From Eubacterium sp. (GTDB lineage Bacteria > Bacillota > Clostridia > Oscillospirales > Acutalibacteraceae): a DNA stretch of 64,000 nucleotides. Shown here one piece after another: positions 16,900 through 26,529 of the stretch (positions are counted from its first letter, which is position 1; each line of letters starts with the position of its first letter). The notes below the pieces were generated by a model that saw only the letters and a list, made by a program, of their open reading frames with translations, did no database searches and had not been told where the DNA came from. Made by a program: the position numbers and the translations under genes. Where the stretch lies: assembly GCA_029258375.1 (NCBI GenBank), contig JARHZA010000001.1, positions 186,001 to 250,000 on the forward strand, read 5' to 3'.

Positions 16900-16928
16900 A
16901 TTATATGTTAATTAGTATAACAAAACAA
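16900..16928 (-). promoter_or_regulatory. Promoter of sod-rbr
   Basis: Minus strand TTGTTT (16928-16923), 17 bp, TATAAT (16905-16900). Confidence 0.65.
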
Positions 16929-17008
16929 GGGTAATTTATTATAAATATTATGAACTATTTTTGGCAAAAATTACAAGATATTTTCATACGTTTTATAAAA
17001 TTATTTCG

Positions 17009-17037
17009 TTGTATAGTAATGTAAATAATGATATAAT
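17009..17037 (+). promoter_or_regulatory. Promoter of NERD-domain gene
   Basis: TTGTAT (17009-17014), 17 bp, TATAAT (17032-17037). Confidence 0.7.
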
Positions 17038-17058
17038 AACCTTAATATATACAGTGAA

Positions 17059-17868
17059 GTGTTTGGTGTGGATGGTTTAAAATATATAATAATAAAATTT
17101 TTACATTTTATTTTAAATCCATTATTTTTAGTTCCGCTCATTTTGTTTTTTATTTTTATTATAAAAAAAGTAAAAATTTTGGTTGCAAAAATAAAAGAAT
17201 ATATTGAATATAATAATTCATCATACTGTGAGGTTACTAAGAATAATTACAAAAAAGTTATGAAAGACAAAGGTTTATATGGCGAATATTTAACATATAA
17301 AGAACTTGAAGTGTTTGAAAAATATGGTGCTAAATTCTTATTTAATTTATATATTCCAAAAGAAAATAATGAAACAACAGAAATTGATTTATTGATGGTA
17401 TGTTCAAAAGGAATATTTGTTTTTGAAAGTAAAAACTATAGTGGCAGGATATTTGGAAGTGAAAATCGAAAAAACTGGTGTCAAACATTGCCAATAGGGT
17501 ATGGTGATGTTGAAAAAGAATATTTTTATAATCCTATTATGCAAAATAACACACATATAAAACATCTTAAAAGTATAATAGATGAAAATTTGCCTTTTTG
17601 GTCTATTATTGTATTTTCAGTTAGATGTGAATTAAAAAGTATAGATATAAAAAGTCCTAATTTAAGAGTTGTAAAAAGGAATGAATTATATAAAACGATA
17701 TCTGATATATATGAGTTAAAAACGGATGTATATTTAGATGAAGAAAAAATAAATAGCCTATATTTAAAACTTTATCCATATACTCAAATCGATGAAAATG
17801 TAAAAGAAAAACACATAAATGATATTGTCAATAATCATAGTGAAAAAATCGAAACACCAAAAAAATGA
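17059..17868 (+). CDS. Membrane-anchored NERD-domain protein
   Basis: 269 residues. An N-terminal membrane segment (about 14-37) is followed by a basic helix and a NERD domain (about 75-190). The nuclease-like core is EYLTYKEL, then TEIDLLMVCSKGIFVFESKNYSGRI, matching the E...ID...E-x-K pattern of restriction-like folds. NERD proteins are nuclease-related but mostly uncharacterised; activity here is not proven. The start is uncertain: GTG at 17059 and GTG at 17068 are both possible and neither has a strong Shine-Dalgarno. The C-terminus is polar. Confidence 0.8.
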   Translation: MFGVDGLKYIIIKFLHFILNPLFLVPLILFFIFIIKKVKILVAKIKEYIEYNNSSYCEVTKNNYKKVMKDKGLYGEYLTYKELEVFEKYGAKFLFNLYIPKENNETTEIDLLMVCSKGIFVFESKNYSGRIFGSENRKNWCQTLPIGYGDVEKEYFYNPIMQNNTHIKHLKSIIDENLPFWSIIVFSVRCELKSIDIKSPNLRVVKRNELYKTISDIYELKTDVYLDEEKINSLYLKLYPYTQIDENVKEKHINDIVNNHSEKIETPKK

Positions 17869-17878
17869 AGATAAAACA

Positions 17879-17906
17879 AAAAGCAGGAATTTTCATTCCT
17901 GCTTTT
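17879..17906. terminator. Bidirectional terminator
   Basis: AAAAGCAGGAAT and ATTCCTGCTTTT form a perfect 12-bp stem with a TTTC loop between the convergent NERD gene and metY. Confidence 0.9.
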
Positions 17907-17921
17907 ATTTTGATTATTAAG

Positions 17922-19190
17922 TTAGATTTGGTCAAGAGCCTGCTGAATATCTGCGATGATGTCTTCTGCGTTTTCGATACCACAAGAGAATCTAATAAGA
18001 TCTGGTGTTACGCCACAATCTGCAAGTTCACTATCTGAAAGTTGACGGTGAGTTGTTGATGCAGGGTGTAAGCAACAAGTGCGAGCATCTGCAACGTGTG
18101 TAACGATAGCAACAAGTTTTAAACTATCCATAAACTTAGTTGCAGCTTCACGACCACCTTTAATTCCAAAAGAAACTACACCGCAAGTGCCATTTGGCAT
18201 ATATTTTTCTGCAAGAGCGTGTTGCTCATCATCTTCAAGCATTGCACATTTAACCCAAGTAATTTTGTCATTTTCTTTAAGGTATTTAGCAACTTTAAGA
18301 GCATTTTCGCAGTGGCGAGCCATTCTTAAATGAAGAGTTTCAAGACCAACATTTAATAAGAATGCGTTTTGAGGTGCTTGGATTGAACCAAGATCACGCA
18401 TAAGTTGAACTGTTGCTTTTGTAATGTAAGCACCTTGTCCAAAGTCCTTTGCATAAGTTAAGCCGTGATAACTTTCGTCTGGAGTTGTAAGTCCAGGGAA
18501 TTTATCGTTTTGAGTCCAATCAAAATTACCGCTATCAATAATAGCACCGCCAATTGTTGAAGCGTGGCCTTCCATATATTTGGTTGTTGAATGAGTTACA
18601 ATGTCACAACCAAATTCAAACGGACGGCAATTTACAGGTGTTGCAAAAGTGTTATCAATAATAAGTGGAATACCATTTTTGTGAGCAACTTTTGCGAAAG
18701 TTTCAATATCTAAAATATCAAGACTTGGGTTAGAAATTGTTTCACCAAAAACGCATTTTGTGTTTGGTTTAATTGCAGCCTGAATTTCTTCTTCGGTAGC
18801 AAATGGAGAAACAAATGTAAAATCAATGCCCAGTTTTCTCATTGTAACATTGAAAAGGTTAAAAGTTCCGCCGTAAATTGCTGAACTTGCAACAACGTGA
18901 TCGCCAGCTTCTGCAATGTTAAAAATAGCATAAAAGTTTGCAGCTTGTCCACTTGAAGTAAGCATACCAGCTACGCCACCCTCTAAAAGAGTAATTTTTG
19001 CAGCAGCGTAATCACAAGTTGGGTTTTGAAGTCTTGAATAAAAGTAACCAGTTGATTTGAGGTCAAAAAGGTCACCCATTGCTTCACTTGAATCATATTT
19101 AAAAGTAGTGCTTTGAATTATTGGAATAACCCTTGGTTCGCCACTTTTTGGTTCATATCCGCCTTGAACGCATAGTGTGTCAATGTTCAT
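17922..19190 (-). CDS. metY: O-acetylhomoserine sulfhydrylase
   Basis: PLP enzyme of the Cys/Met metabolism family that makes homocysteine from O-acetylhomoserine and sulfide. PLP-binding Lys is in THSTTKYMEGH; family signatures include YFYSRLQNPTCDYAAAKI, TSSGQAANFYAI and DNTFATPVNCRP. 422 residues, the usual MetY length, longer than MetB/MetC. A cysteine pair occurs in DARTCCLHPAST. No SAM riboswitch fits in the 45-bp gap to the upstream lipoprotein gene, so it may be read from further upstream. Confidence 0.93.
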   Translation of the reverse strand: MNIDTLCVQGGYEPKSGEPRVIPIIQSTTFKYDSSEAMGDLFDLKSTGYFYSRLQNPTCDYAAAKITLLEGGVAGMLTSSGQAANFYAIFNIAEAGDHVVASSAIYGGTFNLFNVTMRKLGIDFTFVSPFATEEEIQAAIKPNTKCVFGETISNPSLDILDIETFAKVAHKNGIPLIIDNTFATPVNCRPFEFGCDIVTHSTTKYMEGHASTIGGAIIDSGNFDWTQNDKFPGLTTPDESYHGLTYAKDFGQGAYITKATVQLMRDLGSIQAPQNAFLLNVGLETLHLRMARHCENALKVAKYLKENDKITWVKCAMLEDDEQHALAEKYMPNGTCGVVSFGIKGGREAATKFMDSLKLVAIVTHVADARTCCLHPASTTHRQLSDSELADCGVTPDLIRFSCGIENAEDIIADIQQALDQI

Positions 19191-19235
19191 AGTTTTGTCT
19201 CCTTTTCAATTGTTATATTTTTTATTTTAAAACAA

Positions 19236-19742
19236 CTAATCGCCCATATAGCCTCTGTAAATGGTTTCTCCATTTTCAGCATCAATTAAAAAATAAGCTA
19301 TATCGCTAAGTGAGTTTTCATATTCATAATCAATTCGCCAGTATGGATTTTTAAACTTAATTTCAGTTACGTTTCCATTTTTGTCTTGCTTATAAATGTT
19401 ACTATTTTCACTTGGCATCTTAATTTCAATAGAAATCAAGTTAAATTCATCTGTGCTATTAGCACCAAAAATTTCTTTTAAATCGCTTTCTATGTATTCT
19501 TTAAGAATTTTTTCGCTTTTTTCTTTTGCAACAGATTTGCTAATTTTAGGTTCATAGTTTGTTTTATCAAACTTTGACTCTGTTATTGATGATGTTTCAT
19601 CTTCAATAAACAAAGTTTCGTCTTCACTAATATTGTTATTAGTGGTTGATTCGTTTTTGCTTTCTTTAATGCCGCAAGAAGAAAACAAAATCAAAATCAA
19701 AACAGAAAGAATAAGTAAAATTATTTTAGATAAATTTTTCAT
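19236..19742 (-). CDS. Putative lipoprotein with PepSY-like C-terminus
   Basis: 168 residues. An N-terminal signal with lipobox-like LFSSC (Cys 23) suggests a membrane-anchored lipoprotein. A Ser/Thr/Asn/Glu-rich linker follows. The C-terminal part NPYWRIDYEYE ... YFLIDAENGETIYRG resembles a PepSY-type domain, found in protease inhibitors and surface proteins. No further function is recognisable. It lies between the apgM-like gene and metY on the same strand. Confidence 0.7.
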   Translation of the reverse strand: MKNLSKIILLILSVLILILFSSCGIKESKNESTTNNNISEDETLFIEDETSSITESKFDKTNYEPKISKSVAKEKSEKILKEYIESDLKEIFGANSTDEFNLISIEIKMPSENSNIYKQDKNGNVTEIKFKNPYWRIDYEYENSLSDIAYFLIDAENGETIYRGYMGD

Positions 19743-19790
19743 AATTCTTTTTTAATTTTAAATAATAACTAAAAAAATAAATTTGTCAAG

Positions 19791-20999
19791 TTATTTTTGA
19801 AGAAAATGTGGCATAATGCTTGGGCCAAAGTCAATATAATTGCCAGTTTCCTTAGCAGTTTCCTCATTTATTGAGTCAACACCCTTGATTTCGCCATTTT
19901 TATGATAAATAAGATAAGGCACAGGGTCTGAAGCGTGAGTTCTTGTAACTATAGGAGTTGGGTGGTCTGGTAAAATCATAATTTTATAGTCATCATATTT
20001 TTTAAGACCTTCAAAAAGTATAGGAAGAACACGTTCGTCAATCATCTCAATAGCACGAACTTTGTTTTCTGGTTCATTTCTGTGTCCACATTCGTCTGGT
20101 GCTTCAAAATGAAGGTAAACAAGGTCATTTCTTTCTAAAAGATCAAGTCCAGCATTTGCTTTTCCTTCAAAATTAGTGTCAATATAACCAGTTGCACCCT
20201 CAACTTCAGCAACTTCCATTTTAGCACATCCACCAATACCTTTAATAAGGTCAACGGCAGAAACAACGCCACCCTTTATTCCATAAATTTCTTCAAAAGG
20301 TTTCATTGCTGGTCTTGTGCCCTCGCCCCAAAGCCAAATTGAGTTAGCAGGGCGTTTGCCGTTCTTTTTGCGTTCTATATTAACCGGGTGGTCTTTTAAA
20401 ATATCATAAGACTTTTTCATCATTTCAATAAGTGGTTTAGCATTTTCACTTGTTGAAAGATAATTTGTAATAACTTTGCCGGTAATATCGTGTGGTGGTG
20501 TCATATTTCCGAGTTCGGTAGTACCGTTTGACCAAATAAGGCAGTGACGGTATGAAACGCCTGAATAAAATTTAAACATTTCGTTACCAAATTCGTTTTG
20601 AATAGTTTTAATAAGTTCTTCAGCCTCTGATGTAGAAATATCATCTGCGCAGTAATCTTCAATAGTTTTTTCTTCATAAGGTTTATTGTCTTCTGAAAGA
20701 GTAACAAGGTTACAACGAAGAGAAACATCAGTAGGTTTCATATCTATGCCAATAGATGCAGCTTCAAGCGGACTTCTGCCAGTATAGAACTTCATAGGAT
20801 CAAAGCCCATAACACTCATATTAGCAACGTCAGAGCCTGGTTTAAGCCCTTCTGCAACAGTTCTAACAAGACCAACTTCTGCACGTTGTGCAAGATAGTC
20901 CATATTAGGCTTTTTAGCAACCATCATTGGTGTTTTTCCGTCTAATGACGGAACGGGATAGTCAGCCATTCCGTCATAAAGTACAACAACATATTTCAA
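19791..20999 (-). CDS. ApgM-family enzyme: phosphoglycerate mutase or homoserine kinase
   Basis: Alkaline-phosphatase-superfamily protein of the archaeal-type cofactor-independent phosphoglycerate mutase group, 402 residues. Metal and nucleophile sites are VVVLYDGMADYP, PGSDVANMSVMGFDP, HFEAPDECGHRNE and ILPDHPTP. A subset of this family, frequent in anaerobes lacking ThrB, is proposed, and in Bacteroides shown, to act as homoserine kinase. Nearby metY uses a homoserine derivative, so that role is possible. The start is read as TTG at 20999, nine bases after GGAGG; an in-frame TTG at 21020 lies on the other side of that site. purL ends 32 bp upstream, so the two are likely co-transcribed. Confidence 0.85.
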   Translation of the reverse strand: MKYVVVLYDGMADYPVPSLDGKTPMMVAKKPNMDYLAQRAEVGLVRTVAEGLKPGSDVANMSVMGFDPMKFYTGRSPLEAASIGIDMKPTDVSLRCNLVTLSEDNKPYEEKTIEDYCADDISTSEAEELIKTIQNEFGNEMFKFYSGVSYRHCLIWSNGTTELGNMTPPHDITGKVITNYLSTSENAKPLIEMMKKSYDILKDHPVNIERKKNGKRPANSIWLWGEGTRPAMKPFEEIYGIKGGVVSAVDLIKGIGGCAKMEVAEVEGATGYIDTNFEGKANAGLDLLERNDLVYLHFEAPDECGHRNEPENKVRAIEMIDERVLPILFEGLKKYDDYKIMILPDHPTPIVTRTHASDPVPYLIYHKNGEIKGVDSINEETAKETGNYIDFGPSIMPHFLQK

Positions 21000-21031
21000 G
21001 TTCTTTTGCCTCCAAAACAAAGTGAAAAATA

Positions 21032-24000
21032 TTATTTAAAGTATTTAACGCCACTTTCAAAGATCTTCATATCTTTTTCAAATGGAACGTTAGCATAAAG
21101 GTCAGCACCTTTTCTTTCGCTATGGCCCATTTTACCAAATACTCTACCGTCTGGTGAGGTGATACCTTCAACAGCGCAAACAGAGCCGTTAGGGTTAAAT
21201 GGCATATCTGCAACAGGGTTGCCTTGTGGGTCAACATATTGAGTTGCGATTTGAACGTTAGCAATAAGTTTCTTCATAACGTCATCATTTGCAACGAATC
21301 TGCCTTCGCCGTGTGAAATTGGAATAGCAAACATATCGCCAGCCTCAACGCCTGAAAGCCAAGGAGATTTAGTGCTTGTTACACGAGTGTAAGCCATAGA
21401 AGAAATGTGTCTGCCAATTGTGTTAAATGTAAGAGTTGGGTCTTCTGGTTTGATGTTAACAATTTCGCCGTAAGGAACAAGACCAAGTTTAATAAGAGCT
21501 TGGAAACCGTTACAAATACCGAGCATAAGACCGTCACGGCAGTTAAGAAGTTTTGTAACTGCTTCTTTAACCTTAGGGTTTCTGAATGTAGTTGCAATGA
21601 ATTTACCAGAACCTTCTGGTTCGTCACCACCACTAAATCCACCTGGAAGCATAATGATTTGGCTTGATTCAATGCACTGAACCATTTTATCAATAGTTTC
21701 GTTAATTGCAGAAGATGAAAGGTTGTTAACAACTAAAATTTCTGTTTCAGCACCAGCTTTTTCAAAAGCACGAGCAGAGTCGATTTCACAGTTTGTTCCT
21801 GGGAATGCAGGAATAAATACTTTTGGTTTTGCAACCTTATTTTTGCAAATAAAGATTGAGTGCTCTTTGTTGAGTGGCACGTCTTCTGGCATAGCAGCTT
21901 TTGCGTTGCTGTCTGTTGGGAATACGTTTTCAAGTTTGCCTGTCCAAGCTTCAATAAGTTCATCTACTGTAAGAACGTCGCCATCAATGATGAATACGCC
22001 GTTGTCGTTAGTTGTACCAAGTGTAACTGCAGTAGATTCAAAGTCAAATTCTTTATTTTCTGGAATTTCAAGAACAAAGTTGCCCTGTTTTGCAGCAAAC
22101 AATGTTTCTTTATCAAGGTTTTGAGCAAATGTAAAGCCAGTTTTGTTACCGAATGCCATTTTACAAATTGATGCAGCAGCGCCACCTTCTTTAACTACGC
22201 TTGCAGAAAGGATAGAGCCGTTTCTAACACCTTCGTAAACGCTCATCATAAGAGCCATTGCTTTTTCATAATTTGGCATACCTGTTTCTTCAACAACAGG
22301 AACTGGAACCATAACAACTTTTGAACCTGATCTCTTGAATTGAGATGAAACAGTTTTTGATGCTTCGCTCATACCAACTGCAAATGAAACAAGAGTTGGA
22401 GGAACGTCAAGGTCATTAAATGAACCACTCATACTGTCTTTACCACCGATTGAAGGTGTGCCGTAGCCGATTTGAGCAGTGATAGAACCAAGAAGTGCAG
22501 CAGCAGGCTTACCCCAACGTTCTGGAACATCGTTAAGTCTTTCAAAATATTCTTGGAAAGTAAGTCTTGCTTCGCTTGGGTTACAACCAACTGCAGCAAG
22601 TTTTGCAAGTGATTCTGTAACTGCAAATGCTGCTGAATGGAAAGGACTCCAACGAGAGAGTTTTGGAATGAAACCATAAGACATAACGGTTGCAGTGTCT
22701 GTTTCGCCCTCAAGAAGAGGGATTTTAGCAACCATTGCTTCTTCTGGTGTTAATTGATATTTACCAGCATAAGGCATAAGAACAGTTGCAGCACCGATTG
22801 AAGAGTCAAATCTTTCAACAAGACCTTTTTGGCTGCAAACTTCAAGGCGAGCAAGGTTTGCTTTAAGAGCAGCAGATAATGATTTGTCAGCAAGTTCTGC
22901 TGGAATTTCATTTCTGTAATTATTGTTTTCATCAACAGCAGTAATAACTGCGTCTGCGTGTTGAGTAACACCATTTGTGTTAAGGAAATCACGGCTAAGG
23001 TCAACGATAGTGTCGCCTCTCCAAGTCATAACAAGACGGTTTTTGTCTGTTACAACTGCAACAGGAGTAGCCTCAAGGTTTTCTTCGTTTGAAAGAGCAA
23101 TAAATCTTTCAACATTTTCTTTATCAAGAACTACTGCCATTCTTTCTTGTGATTCAGAAATAGCAAGTTCTGTTCCGTCAAGACCGTCATATTTCTTTGG
23201 AACTTTATCAAGATCAATGTTAAGACCGTCTGCAAGTTCACCAATAGCAACTGAAACACCGCCTGCACCGAAGTCGTTGCATCTTTTAATCATCTTAGAC
23301 ACTTCAGGGTTGCGGAATAATCTTTGAATTTTTCTTTCTGTTGGTGGGTTACCCTTTTGAACTTCTGCACCACAAGTTTCAATAGAAGAACTATCGTGTG
23401 CTTTTGAAGAACCAGTTGCACCGCCACAACCGTCACGTCCTGTGCGACCACCAAGAAGAACAATAATGTCGCCGTCTTCAGGAACTTCACGAATAACGTT
23501 ATCTTTTGGAGATGCACCAATTACTGCACCAATTTCCATACGCTTAGCAACGTAACCAGCGTCATAAAGTTCTGTAACTTGACCAGTTGCAAGACCGATT
23601 TGGTTACCATAACTTGAATAACCTTGAGCAGCACCTGTTGTAATCTTCTTTTGAGGAAGTTTAGCATCAAGTGTGTCTTCAAAAGGAGTAGTAGGGTCGC
23701 CAGAACCAGTTACACGCATTGCTTGGTAAACATAAGCTCTGCCTGAAAGTGGGTCACGAATAGCACCACCAAGGCAAGTAGCAGCACCACCAAATGGTTC
23801 AATTTCTGTTGGGTGGTTGTGTGTTTCGTTCTTAAATTGAACAAGCCATTTTTCTTCTTTTCCGTCAATAACAACAGGAACTTCTATTGAGCAAGCATTG
23901 ATTTCTTCACTTTCGTCAAGGTTTGTAACAATACCACGTTTTTTAAGAACTTTTGTACCAATGCAAGCCATATCCATAAGGCAAACATCTTTGTCTCTGT

Positions 24001-24793
24001 CGCCATAAACTTCTTTTCTAATATCAAAATATTGAGCAAGAGCATCTTCAATAGCTTTGTTGTATTTGCTCTTTTCAATTGTAATGCTATCAAGTTTTGT
24101 GCTGAAAGTTGTGTGACGGCAGTGGTCACTCCAATATGTATCAATAACTTTAAGCTCTGTAAGGCTTGGGTCTCTGTCTTCTGACTTAAAGTAGTCACGA
24201 ACCCAGCACAAGTCTGCAACACTCATTGCAAATCCCATTGATGAGTGATATTCGGCAATTTCTTCATCTGTTTTAGAAATAAAACCAGCAATTCTAACAA
24301 TATCAGCTGGTACATCTGCTGAAATATCAAGTGTTTCAGGCTTGTCCATAGAAGCCTCTCTTGATTCAACAGGGTTAATCATATAAGCTTTGATTTTTTC
24401 AAATTCTTCATCGCTAATGTTGCCTTTTACAGCAATAACTTTTGCACTTGCAACTACTGGGCGTTCACCAGCAGTAAGAAGTTGTATACACTGTGCAGCA
24501 CTATCTGCTCTTTGGTCGTATTGACCTGGTAAAAATTCTGTTGCAAAGAATCTCCAGTCTTCTGGAATGTTGATTTCATCATAAACATTGTCAAGGTTTG
24601 TTTCTGAAAGAATTTCAGTTACGGCACGAGAAAATTCTTCTTTAGAAAGACCTTCTGCGTCATATCTGTTAATTAGTCTTACTTCCTCAAGACCTGTTAT
24701 GCCAACGTTTGATTTAAGGTCATCAAGAATATGATGCGCCTCAATGTCGTTGCCCTGTTTTTTTTCAACAAAAACACGAAATACTTCTGCCAT
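21032..24793 (-). CDS. purL: Phosphoribosylformylglycinamidine synthase, single-chain
   Basis: Purine biosynthesis step converting FGAR to FGAM with glutamine and ATP. One 1253-residue chain carries the PurS-like N-terminus, two AIR-synthase-type halves (ETHNHPTEIEPFGGAATCLGG, GRTGRDGCGGATGSS, FGAGGVSVAIGELADGL) and a C-terminal glutaminase with PGGFSGGDEP and the catalytic Cys in MLGICNGFQ. This all-in-one layout is typical of clostridia. ATG at 24793 follows AGGAGAG; upstream in-frame codons have no such signal. Other pur genes are not in the window. Confidence 0.95.
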   Translation of the reverse strand: MAEVFRVFVEKKQGNDIEAHHILDDLKSNVGITGLEEVRLINRYDAEGLSKEEFSRAVTEILSETNLDNVYDEINIPEDWRFFATEFLPGQYDQRADSAAQCIQLLTAGERPVVASAKVIAVKGNISDEEFEKIKAYMINPVESREASMDKPETLDISADVPADIVRIAGFISKTDEEIAEYHSSMGFAMSVADLCWVRDYFKSEDRDPSLTELKVIDTYWSDHCRHTTFSTKLDSITIEKSKYNKAIEDALAQYFDIRKEVYGDRDKDVCLMDMACIGTKVLKKRGIVTNLDESEEINACSIEVPVVIDGKEEKWLVQFKNETHNHPTEIEPFGGAATCLGGAIRDPLSGRAYVYQAMRVTGSGDPTTPFEDTLDAKLPQKKITTGAAQGYSSYGNQIGLATGQVTELYDAGYVAKRMEIGAVIGASPKDNVIREVPEDGDIIVLLGGRTGRDGCGGATGSSKAHDSSSIETCGAEVQKGNPPTERKIQRLFRNPEVSKMIKRCNDFGAGGVSVAIGELADGLNIDLDKVPKKYDGLDGTELAISESQERMAVVLDKENVERFIALSNEENLEATPVAVVTDKNRLVMTWRGDTIVDLSRDFLNTNGVTQHADAVITAVDENNNYRNEIPAELADKSLSAALKANLARLEVCSQKGLVERFDSSIGAATVLMPYAGKYQLTPEEAMVAKIPLLEGETDTATVMSYGFIPKLSRWSPFHSAAFAVTESLAKLAAVGCNPSEARLTFQEYFERLNDVPERWGKPAAALLGSITAQIGYGTPSIGGKDSMSGSFNDLDVPPTLVSFAVGMSEASKTVSSQFKRSGSKVVMVPVPVVEETGMPNYEKAMALMMSVYEGVRNGSILSASVVKEGGAAASICKMAFGNKTGFTFAQNLDKETLFAAKQGNFVLEIPENKEFDFESTAVTLGTTNDNGVFIIDGDVLTVDELIEAWTGKLENVFPTDSNAKAAMPEDVPLNKEHSIFICKNKVAKPKVFIPAFPGTNCEIDSARAFEKAGAETEILVVNNLSSSAINETIDKMVQCIESSQIIMLPGGFSGGDEPEGSGKFIATTFRNPKVKEAVTKLLNCRDGLMLGICNGFQALIKLGLVPYGEIVNIKPEDPTLTFNTIGRHISSMAYTRVTSTKSPWLSGVEAGDMFAIPISHGEGRFVANDDVMKKLIANVQIATQYVDPQGNPVADMPFNPNGSVCAVEGITSPDGRVFGKMGHSERKGADLYANVPFEKDMKIFESGVKYFK

Positions 24794-24953
24794 TTTAGTG
24801 CTCTCCTTATCAATGGGTTTTAAATTATATAAAAATATAGCTTTATAATAACATAATGTTACACCTTTGCATATAGCAAAATGCAAATTTATGAATATGT
24901 GAACAAATATTTATAATTTATTATAAATTTTTTAGCAAATTAACAGTTTTTTG

Positions 24954-24962
24954 TGGTATAGT
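24954..24962 (+). promoter_or_regulatory. Extended -10 promoter of PAS gene
   Basis: TGG TATAGT ends at 24962, the same extended -10 form seen before noc. It shows that the open frame upstream of about 24970 is not translated. Confidence 0.5.
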
Positions 24963-25047
24963 GTATTCGGTGGAATTTGGGTTTGTTTATAAATTAACAA
25001 ATAAATTTAGATTCTGTCATAATATTATTTATAGCGAAAGGGGTTAC

Positions 25048-26202
25048 GTGTTAACCGTGCCGGAGAATATTGAAGACCGTTCGTATGAGGTCGATTTTTT
25101 AAACTGTGTTATTGATAAAGCAGACGATTTTAAAGTTATTGATTCGGACAGTCATTTTGCTGAATTTGTTGGAATACATTTATCAAAAATTCACGAAGGC
25201 AAATTATTTTTACAAGAAATTATTAAACCAAGTGACCGTCAAAGAGTCATAATGCAAATCACTAAAAAAGATTCGCCATATATCTATACAAGTTTTGATG
25301 TTATAAACGAAAAGGGCGAACTTGTTTTTGTGCATTGCACAGCACAAAATTATGAGGATTCATCAAAGTGCCGTCTTGTGCTTGCCGATGTTTCAAAAAG
25401 TCGTGAAAAAACAGAGAAATTAGAGGCAAAAACACAAGAAATGAATCATCTTATAGACCTTGTTACAGGTGGCGTTTGCCAGTTTCAAGTTACAGATGAT
25501 ATGCACTTTAATGCTACATATATGAACGATAGTTGCAGTCAATTATTTGGCGCAGATCAAGAAAAAGATAATTATGATGACAGCGTTTTTAGAATAGATG
25601 ATTTAATTTATCCAGAAGATAGAACAGTTGTTTTCCAAGCAGTTGGTAAGGCGATGGCAACGGGCGAAGATCTTGATTTAGAGTGCCGAATGATGACTTG
25701 TGATAAAGAATATGTTTGGTTTAAATTAAACGCATCTGTCCGTAAATATGACGGTGTTAAAAATCCTATTGTAAATGCAATGTTTTCTGATATTTCACGT
25801 GTAAAAGAGGCAGAAAAACGTGCAGATAATGTTAGTGAAAAACTTGCAAATCTTCTTAATAATTTAACAGGTGCAATGTTCTTTTCATCTTATGAAAAAC
25901 CATTTGAGGCAGTTATTTTTAGTGGCGATTTTGCAAAACTTTTAGGTTATACAAGAAACGAAATTTATGAAAAACTTAACTGCGATATTTCAAGTTTGGT
26001 TAAAGATAATATCGAACATCTTGAAGAGGATATGAAGGCTCAACTTTCTAAAAAAGGCAAGTCAAAAGCAAGGTATAATATCAAAACAAAAACACTTGGA
26101 ATTGTTGAAGTTATTGATAGAAGAAAACTTGTTACTCAGCGAGATGGCTCAACCGCACTTATCTGTGAACTTGAGGTTGATGAAAGCCAGTTAGACTATT
26201 AA
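25048..26202 (+). CDS. Multi-PAS sensor protein without output domain
   Basis: 384 residues with three PAS-like units: one near residues 7-105, one near 125-255 (PAS_3 type, with YPEDRTVVFQAV and EYVWFKLNASVRKYDG, followed by a coiled segment), and one near 265-365 (FSGDFAKLLGYTRNEIYEKL). No histidine kinase, GGDEF, EAL or HTH domain follows; the frame ends cleanly. The family usually relays signals through attached domains, so it may act by protein contact or be a degraded sensor. GTG at 25048 is chosen because the promoter excludes the earlier start and AAAGGGG lies just upstream. Confidence 0.75.
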   Translation: MLTVPENIEDRSYEVDFLNCVIDKADDFKVIDSDSHFAEFVGIHLSKIHEGKLFLQEIIKPSDRQRVIMQITKKDSPYIYTSFDVINEKGELVFVHCTAQNYEDSSKCRLVLADVSKSREKTEKLEAKTQEMNHLIDLVTGGVCQFQVTDDMHFNATYMNDSCSQLFGADQEKDNYDDSVFRIDDLIYPEDRTVVFQAVGKAMATGEDLDLECRMMTCDKEYVWFKLNASVRKYDGVKNPIVNAMFSDISRVKEAEKRADNVSEKLANLLNNLTGAMFFSSYEKPFEAVIFSGDFAKLLGYTRNEIYEKLNCDISSLVKDNIEHLEEDMKAQLSKKGKSKARYNIKTKTLGIVEVIDRRKLVTQRDGSTALICELEVDESQLDY

Positions 26203-26335
26203 ATTTATGCGCTTTTGTTGTAATTTTATTGCTTTTAAAATCACACAAAAACTTGTTTATTTTGTATATTAAACAAAGTGCTAATTCTTATATTAAACTA
26301 AAAATTTATCAAAAATTATAAAAATTGGCAAAATT

Positions 26336-26383
26336 AAAGGAACGAAAGTTGAAATTTTTCAACCCGTTCCTTTTTCTTTTTTA
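26336..26383 (+). terminator. Intrinsic terminator after PAS gene
   Basis: AAAGGAACG and CGTTCCTTT form the outer 9-bp stem, GTTGAAA and TTTCAAC an inner stem; T-rich DNA follows. Confidence 0.8.
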
Positions 26384-26529
26384 TCCCTTAAAAAACAAAT
26401 TGTTTTATGCTTTTTCAATGATTAAAAAAGGGGATATATAATGGAATAAAATTTATAATTATACAACAGAATAAATATGTATAATAAATATTTAGACATA
26501 TATATAACATAACAATAAAGATAAAAGAA

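Noticed and set aside
19191-19235. SAM riboswitch upstream of metY
   Set aside because: Only 45 bp separate metY from the preceding gene, too short for the aptamer, and no conserved core is seen.
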